DNA of 64,000 bases, from positions 59,465,104 through 59,529,103 of the forward strand of contig CM055060.1 in assembly GCA_029204045.2 (NCBI GenBank), read 5' to 3'. Under the pieces are notes generated by a model that was not told the origin of the DNA, searched no databases, and saw nothing but the letters and a program-made list of their open reading frames with translations. Source of the stretch: Tillandsia leiboldiana (Eukaryota; Streptophyta; Magnoliopsida; Poales; Bromeliaceae). Positions 33,704-46,085 of the stretch are shown piece by piece (positions within the stretch are counted from its first letter, which is position 1; each line of letters opens with the position of its first letter). A program made the position numbers and the translations under genes.

Positions 33704-36352
33704 ATGGCTGACAAAGCATTAATCCCTCCACCAAGCACAGATGACCCAAAAACTCCACTCCTGCCACTCCATGAACCTACAAAACATAGCCCCCATTTTC
33801 ATGTAAAATCACTTCTCACCAACAAATACCTACACATAATCTCAGGGCCATTAGCATGCATGCTCATCTTCTTCTTTGTCGAGCTCGACGGCCAGCGCTC
33901 GAGCCGGAACATGCTCGCGGCTCTCTCGTGGGTATTTCTATGGTGGCTCACCGAAGCCGTTCCGATGCCCATCACCTCTATGTCCCCTCTTTTTCTGTTT
34001 CCTATATTCGGAATTTCTTCGGCGGATTCCGTTGCGAAGGCCTACATGGATGATGTTATTGCTCTTGTGCTTGGTAGCTTCATTCTAGCATTAGCCATTG
34101 AGCACTACAATATCCATAGAAGACTAGCATTAAATGTGAGTTCACTTCATTCTACCTTTTTGGCATCATTTTTTTCCGTGTTCAGGTTATTGCCTAACTT
34201 ATAAATGCAAAAGAAATGCCTAACAATAAGCAAAGTTGATTTGAAACTTCTGCTTTTAAGCTTTCATTATTTTTGTTTATTTAAAACTTGTGCTTCTCGA
34301 GTAGAAAAAGGCTGTTTCGAGAAGCTGCATGAGCAGATAAGCATATATGTTCATAGCAACTACTACCAGCATGAGCAAGCCATGCCAAGAGAATTTCTGA
34401 AATGAACTGTGTCATAAGTGATCACCACTGATTTCAGTTAGGAATTTGAATCTTTAGATAACCTACCTATTCTGCGGCGACCCGCTGAACCCGCCACTGC
34501 TGCTCCTGGGCATCTGCGGCACGACCGCATTCGTGAGCATGTGGATGCACAACACTGCAGCCGCCGTCATGATGATCCCCGTCGCCACAGGAATACTCCA
34601 ACGCCTCCCGGCTGCAGACTCTGCAGACGCTGACGTTACGCGCTTCGCAAAGGCTGTCATCCTCGGCGTGATCTACGCAGCTGCGATCGGCGGCATGAGC
34701 ACGCTTACCGGGACCGGTGTGAACCTGATCTTGGTGGGCATGTGGGCGAGTTACTTCCCTCAAGAGGACCCCATCAGTTTCAGTTCCTGGTTCCTTTTCG
34801 GGTTCCCCTTGGCTCTTGTTATATTCTTTGCATTGTGGGGAATACTTTGTGTTCTCTATTGTTCCAAGAATACGGGGAGGGCGCTCTCTGCCTACTTGGA
34901 TAGGAATCATCTGAAGAGGGAGCTTGAACTACTCGGTAACTAAATCTCTGTAACTTACCAAATTATCATAACTTTCATATACAATTTCCTAGTGAAAACT
35001 GTGGCCTACTCTTTTTCTACTCTGTTTTGATATTTCTATTGTGATTAATGTTACAAGTGCAAAATTTACATTTAATTTGTGGCAGGTCCAATGGCTTTCG
35101 CTGAGAAGATGGTTTTAGCAGTGTTCGGAGTAAGTCTTAAACTATTTTTCAAACTCTCAATTAGAGATATGGATTAGTCAATCCTTGCATTACCTGGAAT
35201 CACTAATACTCTGTTAACTGTTATCTAGGCTCTGATAGTTCTGTGGATGACTAGGAGCCTCACAAATGATGTCCCTGGTTGGGGAGCTCTCTTTGATGAC
35301 AATGTGGGTGATGGAACTGTTAGTGTAAGTAACAACGGCATTCACTCATATCATGAATCTCACAGTTTCTGTTTATTTTAAGTAACAAGTTCAGAGCTCC
35401 TTATCTTCTTATGGTAAGGTTACTGCAGAATGAATCAGTAATTTGACATAAATTGAATCAGAGAATCAACTTCAGCATCCCCAGCTTTTTCCTGGGCAAA
35501 AGATATTATTGCAGAAGATTAGTCACAAGAGATACAAATGTTTTCTCTCCATACAGGTGATGATGGCCACCTTGCTGTTCATAATCCCAAACAAGAAGAA
35601 TGAGGGGGAGAAGTTAATGGACTGGAACAAATGCAAGAAGCTGCCATGGGGCATCATCCTTCTGCTCGGGGCCGGCTTTGCGATCGCTGATGGGGTCCGA
35701 ACTAGCGGCTTAGCCGATGTTCTCTCTGCGAATCTCGACTTTCTCAAGTCGGCCCCCTACTTAGCAATTGCACCATTGGTGTGCCTTATAAGTGGGACCA
35801 TAACAGAGTTCACATCAAACAACTCTACTACCACTCTTGTGGTACCTCTTCTTATTGAGTTGGCTCAATCTATGGGTGTGCACCCTCTTCTACTAATGGT
35901 TCCTGGAGCCATCGGGGCGCAGTTCGCATTCCTTCTGCCGACCGGCACGCCTTCGAATGTTGTAGGGTTCACGACAGGCCGCATTGAGATCAAGGATATG
36001 ATCAAGACCGGATTGCCATTAAAGATCGCGGGCATCGCAGCTCTAACACTGCTAATGCCTACATTAGGTAAATGAAATCTTCTATGATGAATTTATTTCC
36101 TAGTTTCTTCGGAAAGTATAAATTCAACTATTTGAGTCGATCTTATAACAAAAGTTAATGAAAGAGCTACAACAAATATACTTCAATGAATTCAAACTGG
36201 TAAGTGCTTCAAAAGATTGGAACAAAATTAAAACTTAGCAATGAATTTAAGGACTAGATTGCTTTTGTCGTACGATTGCATTAGCTGATTCTTTTTTGAA
36301 TTGCCTAACCAATGCAGGAGCATTTGTTTTCAACACAAGCAGGAAACTGTAG
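33704..36352 (+). CDS. TDT: Tonoplast dicarboxylate transporter (DASS/SLC13 family)
   Basis: Six exons: 33704-34135, 34458-34935, 35086-35129, 35229-35324, 35557-36067, 36318-36352, all GT-AG and in frame, giving 531 residues; Arabidopsis TDT is about 540. The short cytosolic N-terminus is followed by multiple membrane spans with family landmarks: SWVFLWWLTEAVPMP, CGDPLNPPLLLLGIC, SMWMHNTAAAVMMIPVA, the first substrate loop GTGVNL, the SNN motif in TEFTSNNSTTTLVVPLL (about residues 434-450) and LPTGTPSN (about 478-484). It is expected to carry malate and other dicarboxylates across the vacuolar membrane and so to help set cytosolic pH and carbon storage. In the family the paired hairpins with SNT-like motifs bind Na+ or carboxylate. 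Exon 2 is GC-rich relative to its introns. Two LINE insertions lie downstream and leave the coding region intact. Confidence 0.95.
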
Positions 36353-36822
36353 AGCAACGATGATCACCGCAGCAGTGGTGTAAAGTTTCTTTTATAAATT
36401 AGGTAGTTGATTTATGATAGAATAGTCAACTGCAGCACATAAAAGTGTGTATTATATATCATCTTCATTGAAGGAAATGATGCCACGTTCTTTATTCTGG
36501 TACAAAATTTGCATTATTCTTTTGCAATCACAAAGATTTAAGTCTACTGCTTGCTACTTTTCTGATTTTGTAGAATTACTAAAGCTGAAGCTTAAGAAGA
36601 AGAAAAGAAAAGAAATGCTGCTTATAGCATTAATCGACCAATTTAGTTGCAGATGTAGTTGCAACAGCTACATTTACTGCTGAAGCACATTCAGCAATTG
36701 GCAAAACTGGAGCTTATACAAAAATATTGTTTGAGTAGAACAAAGCAAAGAAACCTTAACAATTCTTTATCAAAATCCTGAAAATAACTTTACAGTTAGA
36801 AACAAAAGCTGCTTCTGCTTTT
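36353..36822. other. TDT 3' flank
   Basis: 3' UTR and downstream DNA, ending at the target duplication of the first LINE. It includes TTACAGTTAGAA at 36790-36801, which is copied at the LINE 5' junction. No gene. Confidence 0.5.
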
Positions 36823-36861
36823 AGAATCTGGAATCACATGGTTCTTACAGTTAGAACCATG

Positions 36862-38692
36862 TCGAAGGCCTTCGACATGGTTCTTTGGGACTTTCTCTTC
36901 TTGGCCCTGTCTGGGTTGGGGGCCAACGACAGATGGTGCGAATGGATCAAGCAATGCGTTTGTAACGCCAAGGTATCCATCCTGGTGAACGGCACCCCAA
37001 CGAACTGGTTAAAGACGCAGAGGGGGCTTCGGCAAGGGGACCCTCTGTCACCCTACCTTTTTATAATAGCAGCGGAGTGTTTAACCAGGATGACGGAACG
37101 GGCCGTTACCAACGGATTACTGAGGGGGGTGGGCCCCTTGCCGGTCGCATCGGTGTCCATTTTACAATATGCCGACGACACCCTCTTTTTCTGCGGTGCA
37201 AAAAAGAGTCAGCTCACCAATTTGCTCTTTATCTGGAAGCTCTTCGAATGGGCCTCCGGGCTGAAGGTCAATCGTGAGAAGACTGAACTCTTTTACCTAG
37301 GTAGGAGGACAAACAAAGGGGCGAGACTAGCGAACATTCTGGGCTGTAAGTTGGGAGTTCTTCCGACAACTTACCTTGGTCTCCCACTTTCCGACAAACC
37401 GGTGGCAAAAGAGGATTGGCGGCGGGTGATTGGCAAATTCGAGGCGCGGATAGAAGGGTGGCAAGCCAAACTGCTCTCCCAGGGAGGCAGGCTGGTCTTG
37501 GTGAACTCGGTACTGGCGAACCTTCCTCTTTACTACCTCTCTATGTTCAGGGCCCCCAAATGGGTCGTTAGAAGGGTTGAGGCGCTCAGACGGGCTTTCT
37601 TCTGGAACGGGACTTCCTCCACCTTAGGAGGGCATTGCTTAGTAAACTGGAAGACGGTATGCAGAAGTACTGAGGAGGGAGGCTTAGGAGTCCTGAACAT
37701 AGAGAGCATGAACGTGGCCCTACTCGCCAAGTGGTGGTGGAAATTCCTATCTGGTGAGAGCCTACAGTGGGGCCCCCTCTTAAAGGGGCTTTACTACGGC
37801 AGGAGAAAGCCGTTGAGCGAAGGAGCCACCTTCAGGCCGCTATCTCAGTGGTGGCGCAATGTTTTGGCTACAAGGGATGTCTTCAGCTGTGGGCTCACTT
37901 ACTCGCTAGGAGATGGCCGGCGTGTCCGATTTTGGTCGGACATTTGGACCGCTGAAGCGCCCCTAAGTACCTTTTTCCCAGGAATTTTCGATGCCGTTAG
38001 GGGGAAAAGATGTAGAGTGTCGGAGTGTTGGGGGGGGAACGGGTGGAAGTGGGGCTTTATCCTTCGGGGGTTCTCCCCGGGTAACCCGACAGATTTGGCG
38101 ACAGTTGCCCGTTTTAAGGAAACCGTCGCCGCGGGTATAATCTCGACTATGACTGATGAAGTACGCTGGAGGTGGACACAATCCGAGAGATTTTCAGTTA
38201 AATCTCTTTACCTCTTCATAGAGAACGGGGGGGCCTCGGACCCCCGTTTCCGCCAAATCTGGAAGATCAAAATCCCACTCAAGGTCAAAATCTTCTGTTG
38301 GTTAGCCCTAAGATCAAGGATCAAGACCATGGATATTCTGCTCAAAAGGGGGTGGACCGGAGACGGCGTTTGTGTTCTATGCTCAGACGAAGAGGAGACG
38401 GTGGATCACTTGCTACTAAACTGTCAGCTTACCAGAAGCATTCTTCAAGCCTCCCTCCTGAACTTTGCATCGCCCAACAATGTCAAATCAGTGGCCGAGG
38501 TCTGGAGCAGCTCCTGTCAGAGAGGTGGAGCATTACGCGCTAAAGAACTCACTGGACTAGCTTCGGTCTGGTGGGCGATCTGGCTCGAACGCAATAGGAG
38601 AATCTTCGAAAAGCGCAAGAAGACGACAGGAGGTATCTTCTGTGAGTCTCGGGATTATCGAAACCGGTGGGCACAACTGACGCCACCTCCTT

Positions 38693-38694
<2 letters not shown>
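36862..38694 (+). pseudogene. LINE ORF2 C-terminal fragment (reverse transcriptase and zf-RVT)
   Basis: A single uninterrupted frame of about 610 codons, unusual for a dead copy. It begins inside the reverse transcriptase at KAFDMVLWD and continues through GLRQGDPLSPYLF and the catalytic QYADDT motif. A long thumb/linker region follows and a C-terminal zf-RVT domain with WKIKIPLKVKIFCWLA and the C-V-L-C...H-L-L-L-N-C zinc pattern. The N-terminal endonuclease and the first RT motifs are missing, so it cannot be autonomous. An ATG at 36838 that opens the frame lies in the host target duplication and is accidental. Confidence 0.9.

Positions 38695-38744
<50 letters not shown>
38695..38744. repeat. 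50-base poly(T) tract in LINE 3' UTR
   Basis: An unbroken T-run, at the place where the sister copy has a mixed CT-rich tract (about 40130-40180). It probably expanded from that pyrimidine tract. Confidence 0.9.
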
Positions 38745-38747
<3 letters not shown>

Positions 38748-38851
38748 GCCCGGTTGCCTTCTCCTGTTGCCTAGTTCAACCTCGTTTTGAATGAAGCGGC
38801 AGCATGCTACCTTTTTCTCAAAAAAAAAAAAAAAAGAATCTGGAATCACAT

Positions 38852-39316
38852 TTCAGTTCTGCGTAGCAACTACAGACAGAAGGTCCAGAGTTGGTTTTTG
38901 CCAAAACTCCTAAATGCTAGTTTACTGGATAATAATATCCCCAGAATCAAGACCACAGAAGCATGTAAACATGGAAACCACTCAAAACTCTTCATCTCAC
39001 TTGCAAATGACTCGCATATTTTAGTTCAATTCTAAAAGGGTTAAAGATTACTTCGGAGGTTGGAGCTTCTGCAGTAACGTTTTCAACCACAAATTTTGGC
39101 CATTCCATACTGCACCATAAAGTCACGAAACTGAGTTATAATTGGCCAACGCACTGTTTGGAGCTGGGCCAAACAGGTACCAAGTACAGGAACTAAAACA
39201 TTTAGGTCAAAATATACAGGAACCAAATCAGGACATTGCGATAATAGGGACAGCATACATTTTTACTTTATAATAATTGCTTAGGGAAGAATACGTCGAC
39301 AGCAAAATCAGAGAAT
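38852..39316. other. Host DNA between the two LINEs
   Basis: Non-coding sequence of intergenic composition; no feature recognised. Confidence 0.5.
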
Positions 39317-39330
39317 AACTGTTGGTTTCA

Positions 39331-40277
39331 ACAATAATTGCGATGAAACTCGGACTGGCTTTTGGGGAGATATCTGGGCTGGGAACTCGCCTCTATCAAC
39401 TCAGTTCCCGCGCATCTACGAGTCGGTTACCAACAAACACCTTCGTGTGGCGGACTGCTTTGGCCCAGACGGCTGGAACTGGGGGAGAATCCTGGAGGGC
39501 CTCGAGGGGGGCCCCGCAGGCACCGAGGACGTTATCCCAGACCTGGTAGAGGCTACCGCCCACCTTCACCTCACCGACAACAAGGATGAGTTTAAGTGGC
39601 GCTGGACCACCTCTGGGACCTTCTCCGTCAGATCTACGTACCGCTTCCTGCAGGATAGTGGGGAAGTTGATGACCGGTTCACCTCGATTTGGAGCAGCAA
39701 GATGCCTTTGAAGGTCAAAATCTTCATCTGGCTGGTGATCCGAAGGCGGATCCTAACCAGGGACATCCTCCAAAAGAGGAACTGGACCGGGCCCACCCAC
39801 TGCCCCATCTGCCTAGGACCTGCTGAAACCGCCGACCATCTTTTCCTTTTCTGCACCTGCGCCCTCTCCTTGCTAGAAACCCTACTCCCCAACAAGAGGG
39901 AGATTCGGAGCCCGGCGACCGTCAGCGGGCTGTGGGGGGCTTACTCTCTCAAGAGAGGGGCTTGGGGCAAGAAGGCTCTAACCACTATCGCGTGCACCTG
40001 GTGGGTAGTCTGGCTTGAAAGAAATCGAAGAGTCTTTGACAATAAGTCCCGTAGTTCTAGTGATTTACTCGCTGCGATCCGGCATTGCCGTTTGCAGTGG
40101 TCCGCATTCTGCCCCTAGGTCTGTATTTGCGTCTCCCCTCCCTCCCTCTCTTTCTCCCTTCTTCCCCCTCCTTTTCCTTTTCGGTCTGAGGTCTGGTTGC
40201 CTCTGGTTTGTAGCTAAATTCATTTTCCCTATGAATGAAGCGGCAGCATGCTGCCTTTTCTCAAAAAAAAAAAAAAA
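39331..40277 (+). mobile_element. 5'-truncated LINE, copy 2
   Basis: 947 bp insertion with a 14 bp duplication AACTGTTGGTTTCA (39317-39330 and 40278-40291) and a terminal A-run. The 3' tail ATGAATGAAGCGGCAGCATG is almost the same as in copy 1, so both belong to one family. Only the last part of ORF2 remains. Confidence 0.9.
39342..40118 (+). pseudogene. LINE ORF2 C-terminus (zf-RVT domain)
   Basis: An open frame from about 39342 to the stop at 40118. It contains FSVRSTYRFL, SSKMPLKVKIFIWLVI and C-P-I-C...H-L-F-L-F-C, the zf-RVT zinc pattern, and ends with a W-L-E-R-N-R motif also present in copy 1. The reverse transcriptase itself is absent. Confidence 0.85.
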
Positions 40278-40291
40278 AACTGTTGGTTTCA

Positions 40292-41142
40292 GCAGCTTGC
40301 TTGCAAGATTGACCGCCTCGTCAGGTTGATGCCCCCAGTTGACCCACAGAGACACAATCTCAGTTTTTCTCCCTGATATTTTAATTGAAACTTGGCCATA
40401 ATTTTGCCTATGTATTACAAAGGAGCCTTAACCTACCTACGAGAACATAACCAAATAAACCTTACCCAACTCTTTGGGGCCCTATCTCATAGATTTATGT
40501 CAGGGTATGATCTCATGCGCTACAAGCTTTCACATCCACACATGCGTACAAGAAATAAAGAATCCAAAGTAACTTACTTGATAAATACTAAATACACAAC
40601 AAAGAAGAACAAAGTCAATTAATCGACAGAGAAACTGACCCAATCAACCCTTTCTAGACTCCAGCTCTCAACTATTCCGTGAGTTTCTGATTCCTTCGCT
40701 CAATTTGATCATCTTTATGTAAATTGAAAATGAAATAATGTGTTTAACTGTGTTGTTATTTATAAATGAAAAGCCCCATCAATTTTATGAGTCAAGAAAA
40801 GTCAAGATTTCATAAATACATTTAAGAGTTTAGTGTTCGAAGACAACAAAATACAACTAACTTCAATCTTTCCAATGAATGGCAGCAAACGTATCAAAAA
40901 ATTTAAGTATTTATAATCAGATTTACAAATATTATATACTACATAGAACAAATCTATTCAGAAAGAATTACCGTAAATTAATAGGTTACGACAATGCACA
41001 GAATTGGTTGAAAATCGACAGCATAACATTGTATTAACATCATTAATGAACATGTATACTCACGGCTTAGTAAGCAATAGTTATCTGCAATTGTATCTTC
41101 TGGCCCGTGAAATAATCATTATCAGCTTGAAAAGCCAATTTT
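40292..41142. other. Intergenic region at the ThrRS 3' side
   Basis: AT-rich non-coding sequence including the 3' UTR of the minus-strand synthetase gene. No other gene seen. Confidence 0.5.
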
Positions 41143-44100
41143 CTACAATGAGGTTTTCTTCTCAACAGCATAATTTATTCTGGCGATGAAGTTGTCTACA
41201 GTCGTCGTTCCAATCTCTCCACTAAACCGAGACCTAACTGTCACAGTTTTGGTCTCGACTTCCTTAGGCCCAACAACTGCCATAAGGGGCACTTTTAGCT
41301 TCTCAGCATTCCTTATGAGCTTTGGTAAGCGTTCACCGTGGCAAAGCTCGGCACGGATGCCATGAGATTGTAGCTTTGACACAATCTCATCGCAGTAGTT
41401 CACCTAAAAAATGCAGGATTCACTTAGGATTAAAGCCTTCAATAGATTGTTTTCTCCTGAAGTTTATTCAAAAGGTAATATGATTAAAGAAAAAACAAAC
41501 CTCATTATCTGTGACAGGTAAAACACGAGCTTGAATTGGGGAAATCCAAAGAGGGAAATCACCGGCATAATGTTCTATGAGGACGCCAAAGAATCGCTCC
41601 AAAGAACCAAGAACAGCTCTGTGGACCATAATAGGTCGTCTTTTTTCAGCATTTGAATCCACATAATAAATGTCAAACCGCTCTGGCAAGTTAAAATCAA
41701 CCTGCAGAAGAACCATTATAATTAAGAAGATAATTATTAGTTACATGTATTCAAAAATTCAAAACATACACAATTACAAGTTTAAATTGAATTTTCTACG
41801 GCTTGCCTGAACAGTAGAACATTGCCACTTCCTTCCAAGAGCATCCTCGATTTTGAGATCAATCTTTGGACCATAAAAAGCACCACCGCCTTCATCAATC
41901 TGGTAGTTCCAGCCTTTATCATCTAAAGCATCTTTTAGGGCAGCTGTTGCTTTTTCCCATATATTGTCAGTACCAACAGATTTATCTGGCCTAGTTGAAA
42001 GGTTCACCTCATACTTGTTGAAACCAAACTGTAACAATATCTCCTCAGTCAGGTCAAGAACACCTTTTATTTCACCTCTGAGTTGATCATCCAAACAAAA
42101 AATATGTGCATCATCCTGCAAGACCAATAACAAAAAAATAAATAAATAAATAAAAATTAGTTCTACAGTTAAAAGGCGAAGATAGTCTCCATTCAAGCCA
42201 TGATTCACCGCAAAAAATACACTACCTGAGTAAACCCTCTCACACGAAACAGTCCATGCAAGCTACCAGAGAGTTCATATCTGTATACAGTTCCCAACTC
42301 TGCGAATCTGATAGGGAATTCTTTATATGAGTGCAACTTACTTTTGTAATATAGAATGTGATAAGGGCAGTTCATAGGTCGGAGCTGATAGAGTTCATCT
42401 TCTACGTTCATTTGGTCATACATATTCTCCCTGTAGAAATCTAAATGGCCACTTATTTTCCAAAGATCGGCCTTAGCGACATGGGGGGTGTACAACAGCT
42501 TGTATCCATGTTGCAGATGAATTTTCTTCCATGAATCTTCGATTAGATGCCTGATTATGGCACCATTTGGGTGCCAAAATACTAGTCCTCCACCTGCATC
42601 TTCCTGTAAAAGAGGTGGAAACAGAGATCGGGATACTATATATGTTATAAATATGGATACACTACCAAGAAAAACTTCAATAAAGTTGGCAACAAGACAA
42701 GTACTGTTACATAGCCACATGAAGAATACTGCAAAGATGACGTCAAAAGATTAATTTAAAAAATATATATATCTAACCTACTTTTCTGAAGTTGTAAACT
42801 AATTCTTGGGGGGCATGACAAAAATTAGGCTAGATATAACTTAAAGATCATGAGCTCAATAGATGGCTCACGCCTAGTTGAGCTCTTCCCTCAGGCCCAG
42901 AATTTCAAAACCAAACCCTTGCCTATGTGATGTGTTCAATCCTTGGCCCTGTGACCAGCCCAGCTAGCTCAGGAATTCAGTCCTTGATATGGAAATTCAC
43001 AGGCATGCTGCCAAAGATAGTAAGGCGTGTGTCCCATTGATGTCAATGCAAGGATGCTAAAATGGGCAAGGCAAGGGAAAGCGTCAATCCAGTTTGTCTA
43101 CGAATTATTAGCACACCAAAAAGTACGTAAAATATTCCTCAATACTTCACGAAAACAAATGACATTGACCATATTCCAAAAGATACCTGCAGAGAGAAGA
43201 GATCAAGATCCTGTCCCAAACGCCTATGATCACGGCGCTTTGCCTCCTCCTTGAAGTGGATGTAAGCTTTTAATTGTTCTTCATTCTCCCATGCTGTTCC
43301 ATATATTCTTTGCAGCATTGGTTTATTCTCGTCACCTCTCCAGTATGCGCCAGCAACAGATTCAAGCTCAACAGCTTTCTTGCTTATCTCTCCAGTGGAT
43401 TCCACATGGGGCCCAGCACATAGATCCCACCATTCATTTCCTGGATGGCATAAAGAGGATTAGCAAGAAATAGAGGGACTGAAAAGACAGAAGGTATCGT
43501 AAATCTTACCTATATGATAAATGGTAATTGATTCTTCCCTGATGCCTTCTAGAATCTCCAACTTATATGGTTCATTGAGGGCCATAATTCTGTTTCGAGC
43601 CTCTTCTCTAGAAACTTCTTCTCTTATTAATGGCAGATTTCGGCTGATGATACGGTCCTACAGATGATGCAAGAAATAAATTTCCTACCCTGAAACATTA
43701 CGCTAATGAATATCTCCCAATCTAAATGCACAGAACCAACTACAGCATGCAAGACAATTCAGTGTTATGAAGTTCGAGCAACGCTCACCATTTCCTTTTT
43801 TATTCTTTTAAGGTCTTTGTCCATCAAAGGTTCCATATCGAAATCATAATAAAATCCATTGTCAATCCATGGACCTATAGTCACTTTAGAACCAGGGAAG
43901 AGTTTCTGAACAGCCATGGCCATGACATGGGCACACTGCAGGGAAAAAAGGAGGAAAAAAAGGTCTTAAACAAGACCTGCAAAATTCAAGGCAAAAAATT
44001 CATAGACTCAAAAAAGTTAAAAAGTTCTAAAAAGATTATGCTATAGAACTTTGAGCAATATGCATAGAAGCTGAAGGAAAAAACAAGAACCACAAGAAAT

Positions 44101-45237
44101 GTCATCGCATCAACATCAAACGGCTCCATGCCATACCAAATATTGCTTTCCTACTACCCTGCACTATTTTATATGGTCGCCTATCAGGGGGCACTCTACT
44201 ATTAAGGCTTGCATGCTTCCTCACATTATATCTCGATTCTTTTCGGTAAACATGGCAAAACAGGAAACCACAACAACAGATAAAGAATACTGTTCTTTGC
44301 ATTCAAATTCACTGTTTCCTTCTTCTTTCTATTCTTTCAGAATCTCTTTGATCGGTAATCTATTCAAGCTTCAAACTGATCTCAATATGGATCCCAATGT
44401 TGAATTGTTAAGCTTCCTAAGAGATTTTCTTCCAATTAACTACAATCTAACCATTCATATCTGAGCACAACAGCCCAAGTATAAAAAAGGATATTCCTTT
44501 TCCTTCCAACTGAGAAATGCAAAATCTGTGATATTAGCAGTGATAGCTTTTGCTGTTACATATTGTCATCCTGCGCTTGCATTTCAACCGATCTATACAA
44601 ATGCATACTTGAAAATATCATCGAGACCCACCAACACAATCAACTTGATCAGCTCATTATGTGGTAATGAACATTATAAAGTATCAAAATCGAAAATATA
44701 GGCCTGATGTGAGCAACCAACTTACGCTTACAAAATAAAATTACTTATCGATGAGGAGCCGATTCGAGAATAAAAATTCTCGAGCCAATTTGTTCTCAAA
44801 TATACAAACCTCCAGTCAAATAGAAATAAGCGATGCTTTGCTCAAATCAAAGGCAAAGATCGAAATTTTATCCAAGAAAACACAAATTTAAGGGCGAAAA
44901 ACGATACCGTGTGGCGAATCCGAAGCAACAGCTCTGAGGAGTCGTTGGTGGGGAGCACAACCCTATCCTTCTCCACCTCCACCTCCACCTCCATCTCCAT
45001 CGTTGCCGACGACGACGCTTGCTGTTCCGGCTCCTCGGTCTCGACCACGGCCTCTTCCGCCGCAACTGCGCGGGGCGGAGGGTAGCGACGCGAGGGGCCA
45101 TGGCGCTTCCTCGCCGGAACCCTAGAGGAAAGGGCGGGGGTTTTCCGGGGGAAGGTGAGGAGGAGCCTCCGATGTAGCGGAGGAGAAGCTAGGGTTTGGC
45201 CATTGGAGAGTAGCAGAGAGGGCGATATTGCCGCCAT
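41143..45237 (-). CDS. EMB2761: Threonyl-tRNA synthetase, chloroplast/mitochondrial type
   Basis: Eight exons on the minus strand: 45237-44908, 43935-43789, 43657-43510, 43440-43187, 42603-42226, 42115-41807, 41701-41501, 41403-41143, giving 675 residues. The Arg/Ser/Pro-rich first about 70 residues look like an organellar transit peptide; an acidic linker follows. HTCAH (residues 109-113) is the HxxxH motif of the editing domain, followed by YYDF. The class II catalytic core has FWHPNGA, the zinc cysteine Cys372 in RPMNCPYH and motif 2 with RYE (401-403), then FYGPKIDLKIEDALGR and HRAVLGSLERFFGVLIEHYAG. The C-terminal anticodon-binding domain ends at NFIARINYAVEKKTSL. The enzyme charges tRNA-Thr with threonine. 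All introns are GT-AG except intron 6, which has a GC donor at 41806. Start at 45237 is the ATG opening the transit peptide; an upstream in-frame ATG is less plausible. The symbol is that of the Arabidopsis orthologue. Confidence 0.94.
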
Positions 45238-46085
45238 TTGTGTGAACCTCGCAGCTCCGCTGTGACCACTCCAAGAGGCCAGGATGAATTTTATTGGGAT
45301 TATTATTTCATAATTGCCCTTCTTACTTCCTATAATTTCATGTGTGCCCTTCGCCACATGAATTTTGTAATTATTTTAAAATTTTTGAATGATAAAAAAT
45401 AAAAGAAATAGAGATTACACTTTAAAAGCTTTACTAATATTAAATTAATAATAATGGCAATTCGTAGTTGTGTGATTGTCAAAGAGCACTTTATAGTGCA
45501 TCTCTCACTCCCAGTTGTTGATTACTAGAATGATGAGTTAAAAAAAACTATTGGAAATTTTGTTATCTAACCTCTATAACTAATCCATTAATTAACAACA
45601 ACAGCTTCTCTTTTAAAAAAAAAATTATTCTAGTTCCTAAAGATTTGATAAACATTTTATTTTAATTATTAAATTTTTAAAAATTTAATAATTGAGATAT
45701 CAAATATTTAGATTTATTATTCTTCCATTTTAGTCATTTCTAGAGAGAAAAAAATTATTGCACTCGGAGCACATCAATTCATTTAGAGATTCTATTCCAT
45801 TACGTTCTATACATACGATGATAATCCATACCTACGTACTATTTTCTTCATCTTTTATTTTAATACTAATTTTTTTTTTTAATAAAATTATAAAATTTTA
45901 AAATAATGAGATGTGAAATCTAAATTCTTTTTTTATTTTTTAATAAATGAAAAGCAAGCATTCGGTTTTACGTCGAGGGACAAATTTCTTCTCCGACTTG
46001 TTCTCCTCCTCCGCCGTAACCGGCGATCTTCGTCTCTTGCTGTCTCTCTGTCTGTGTGTCTGTTTAATCGAACCTTCGAGAACAA
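45238..46085. promoter_or_regulatory. Divergent ThrRS/XYLT intergenic promoter region
   Basis: 848 bp separate the two divergent start codons. The centre is very AT-rich and the flanks turn GC/CT-rich just before each ATG (for example CTCTTGCTGTCTCTCTGTCTG near 46035). Shared regulation is possible but unproven. No specific element was identified. Confidence 0.5.

Larger units (their letters stand above)
36840..38834 (+). mobile_element. 5'-truncated LINE, copy 1
   Basis: 1995 bp insertion bounded by a 17 bp duplication AGAATCTGGAATCACAT (36823-36839 and 38835-38851) and ending in an A-run. The body encodes the C-terminal part of an L1-type ORF2. The 3' UTR holds a 50-base T-run (38695-38744) and a family tail GAATGAAGCGGCAGCATGC shared with copy 2. 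A 5' truncation within the reverse transcriptase is typical of incomplete reverse transcription. The first about 20 bases at the 5' junction are not LINE sequence. Confidence 0.92.

Noticed and set aside
33541..33738. Minus-strand frame overlapping the TDT start
   Set aside because: Antisense shadow of the TDT leader and first codons.
44099..44464. A 121-codon frame in ThrRS intron 1
   Set aside because: On the strand opposite the gene, no domain, and contained within a clearly defined intron.
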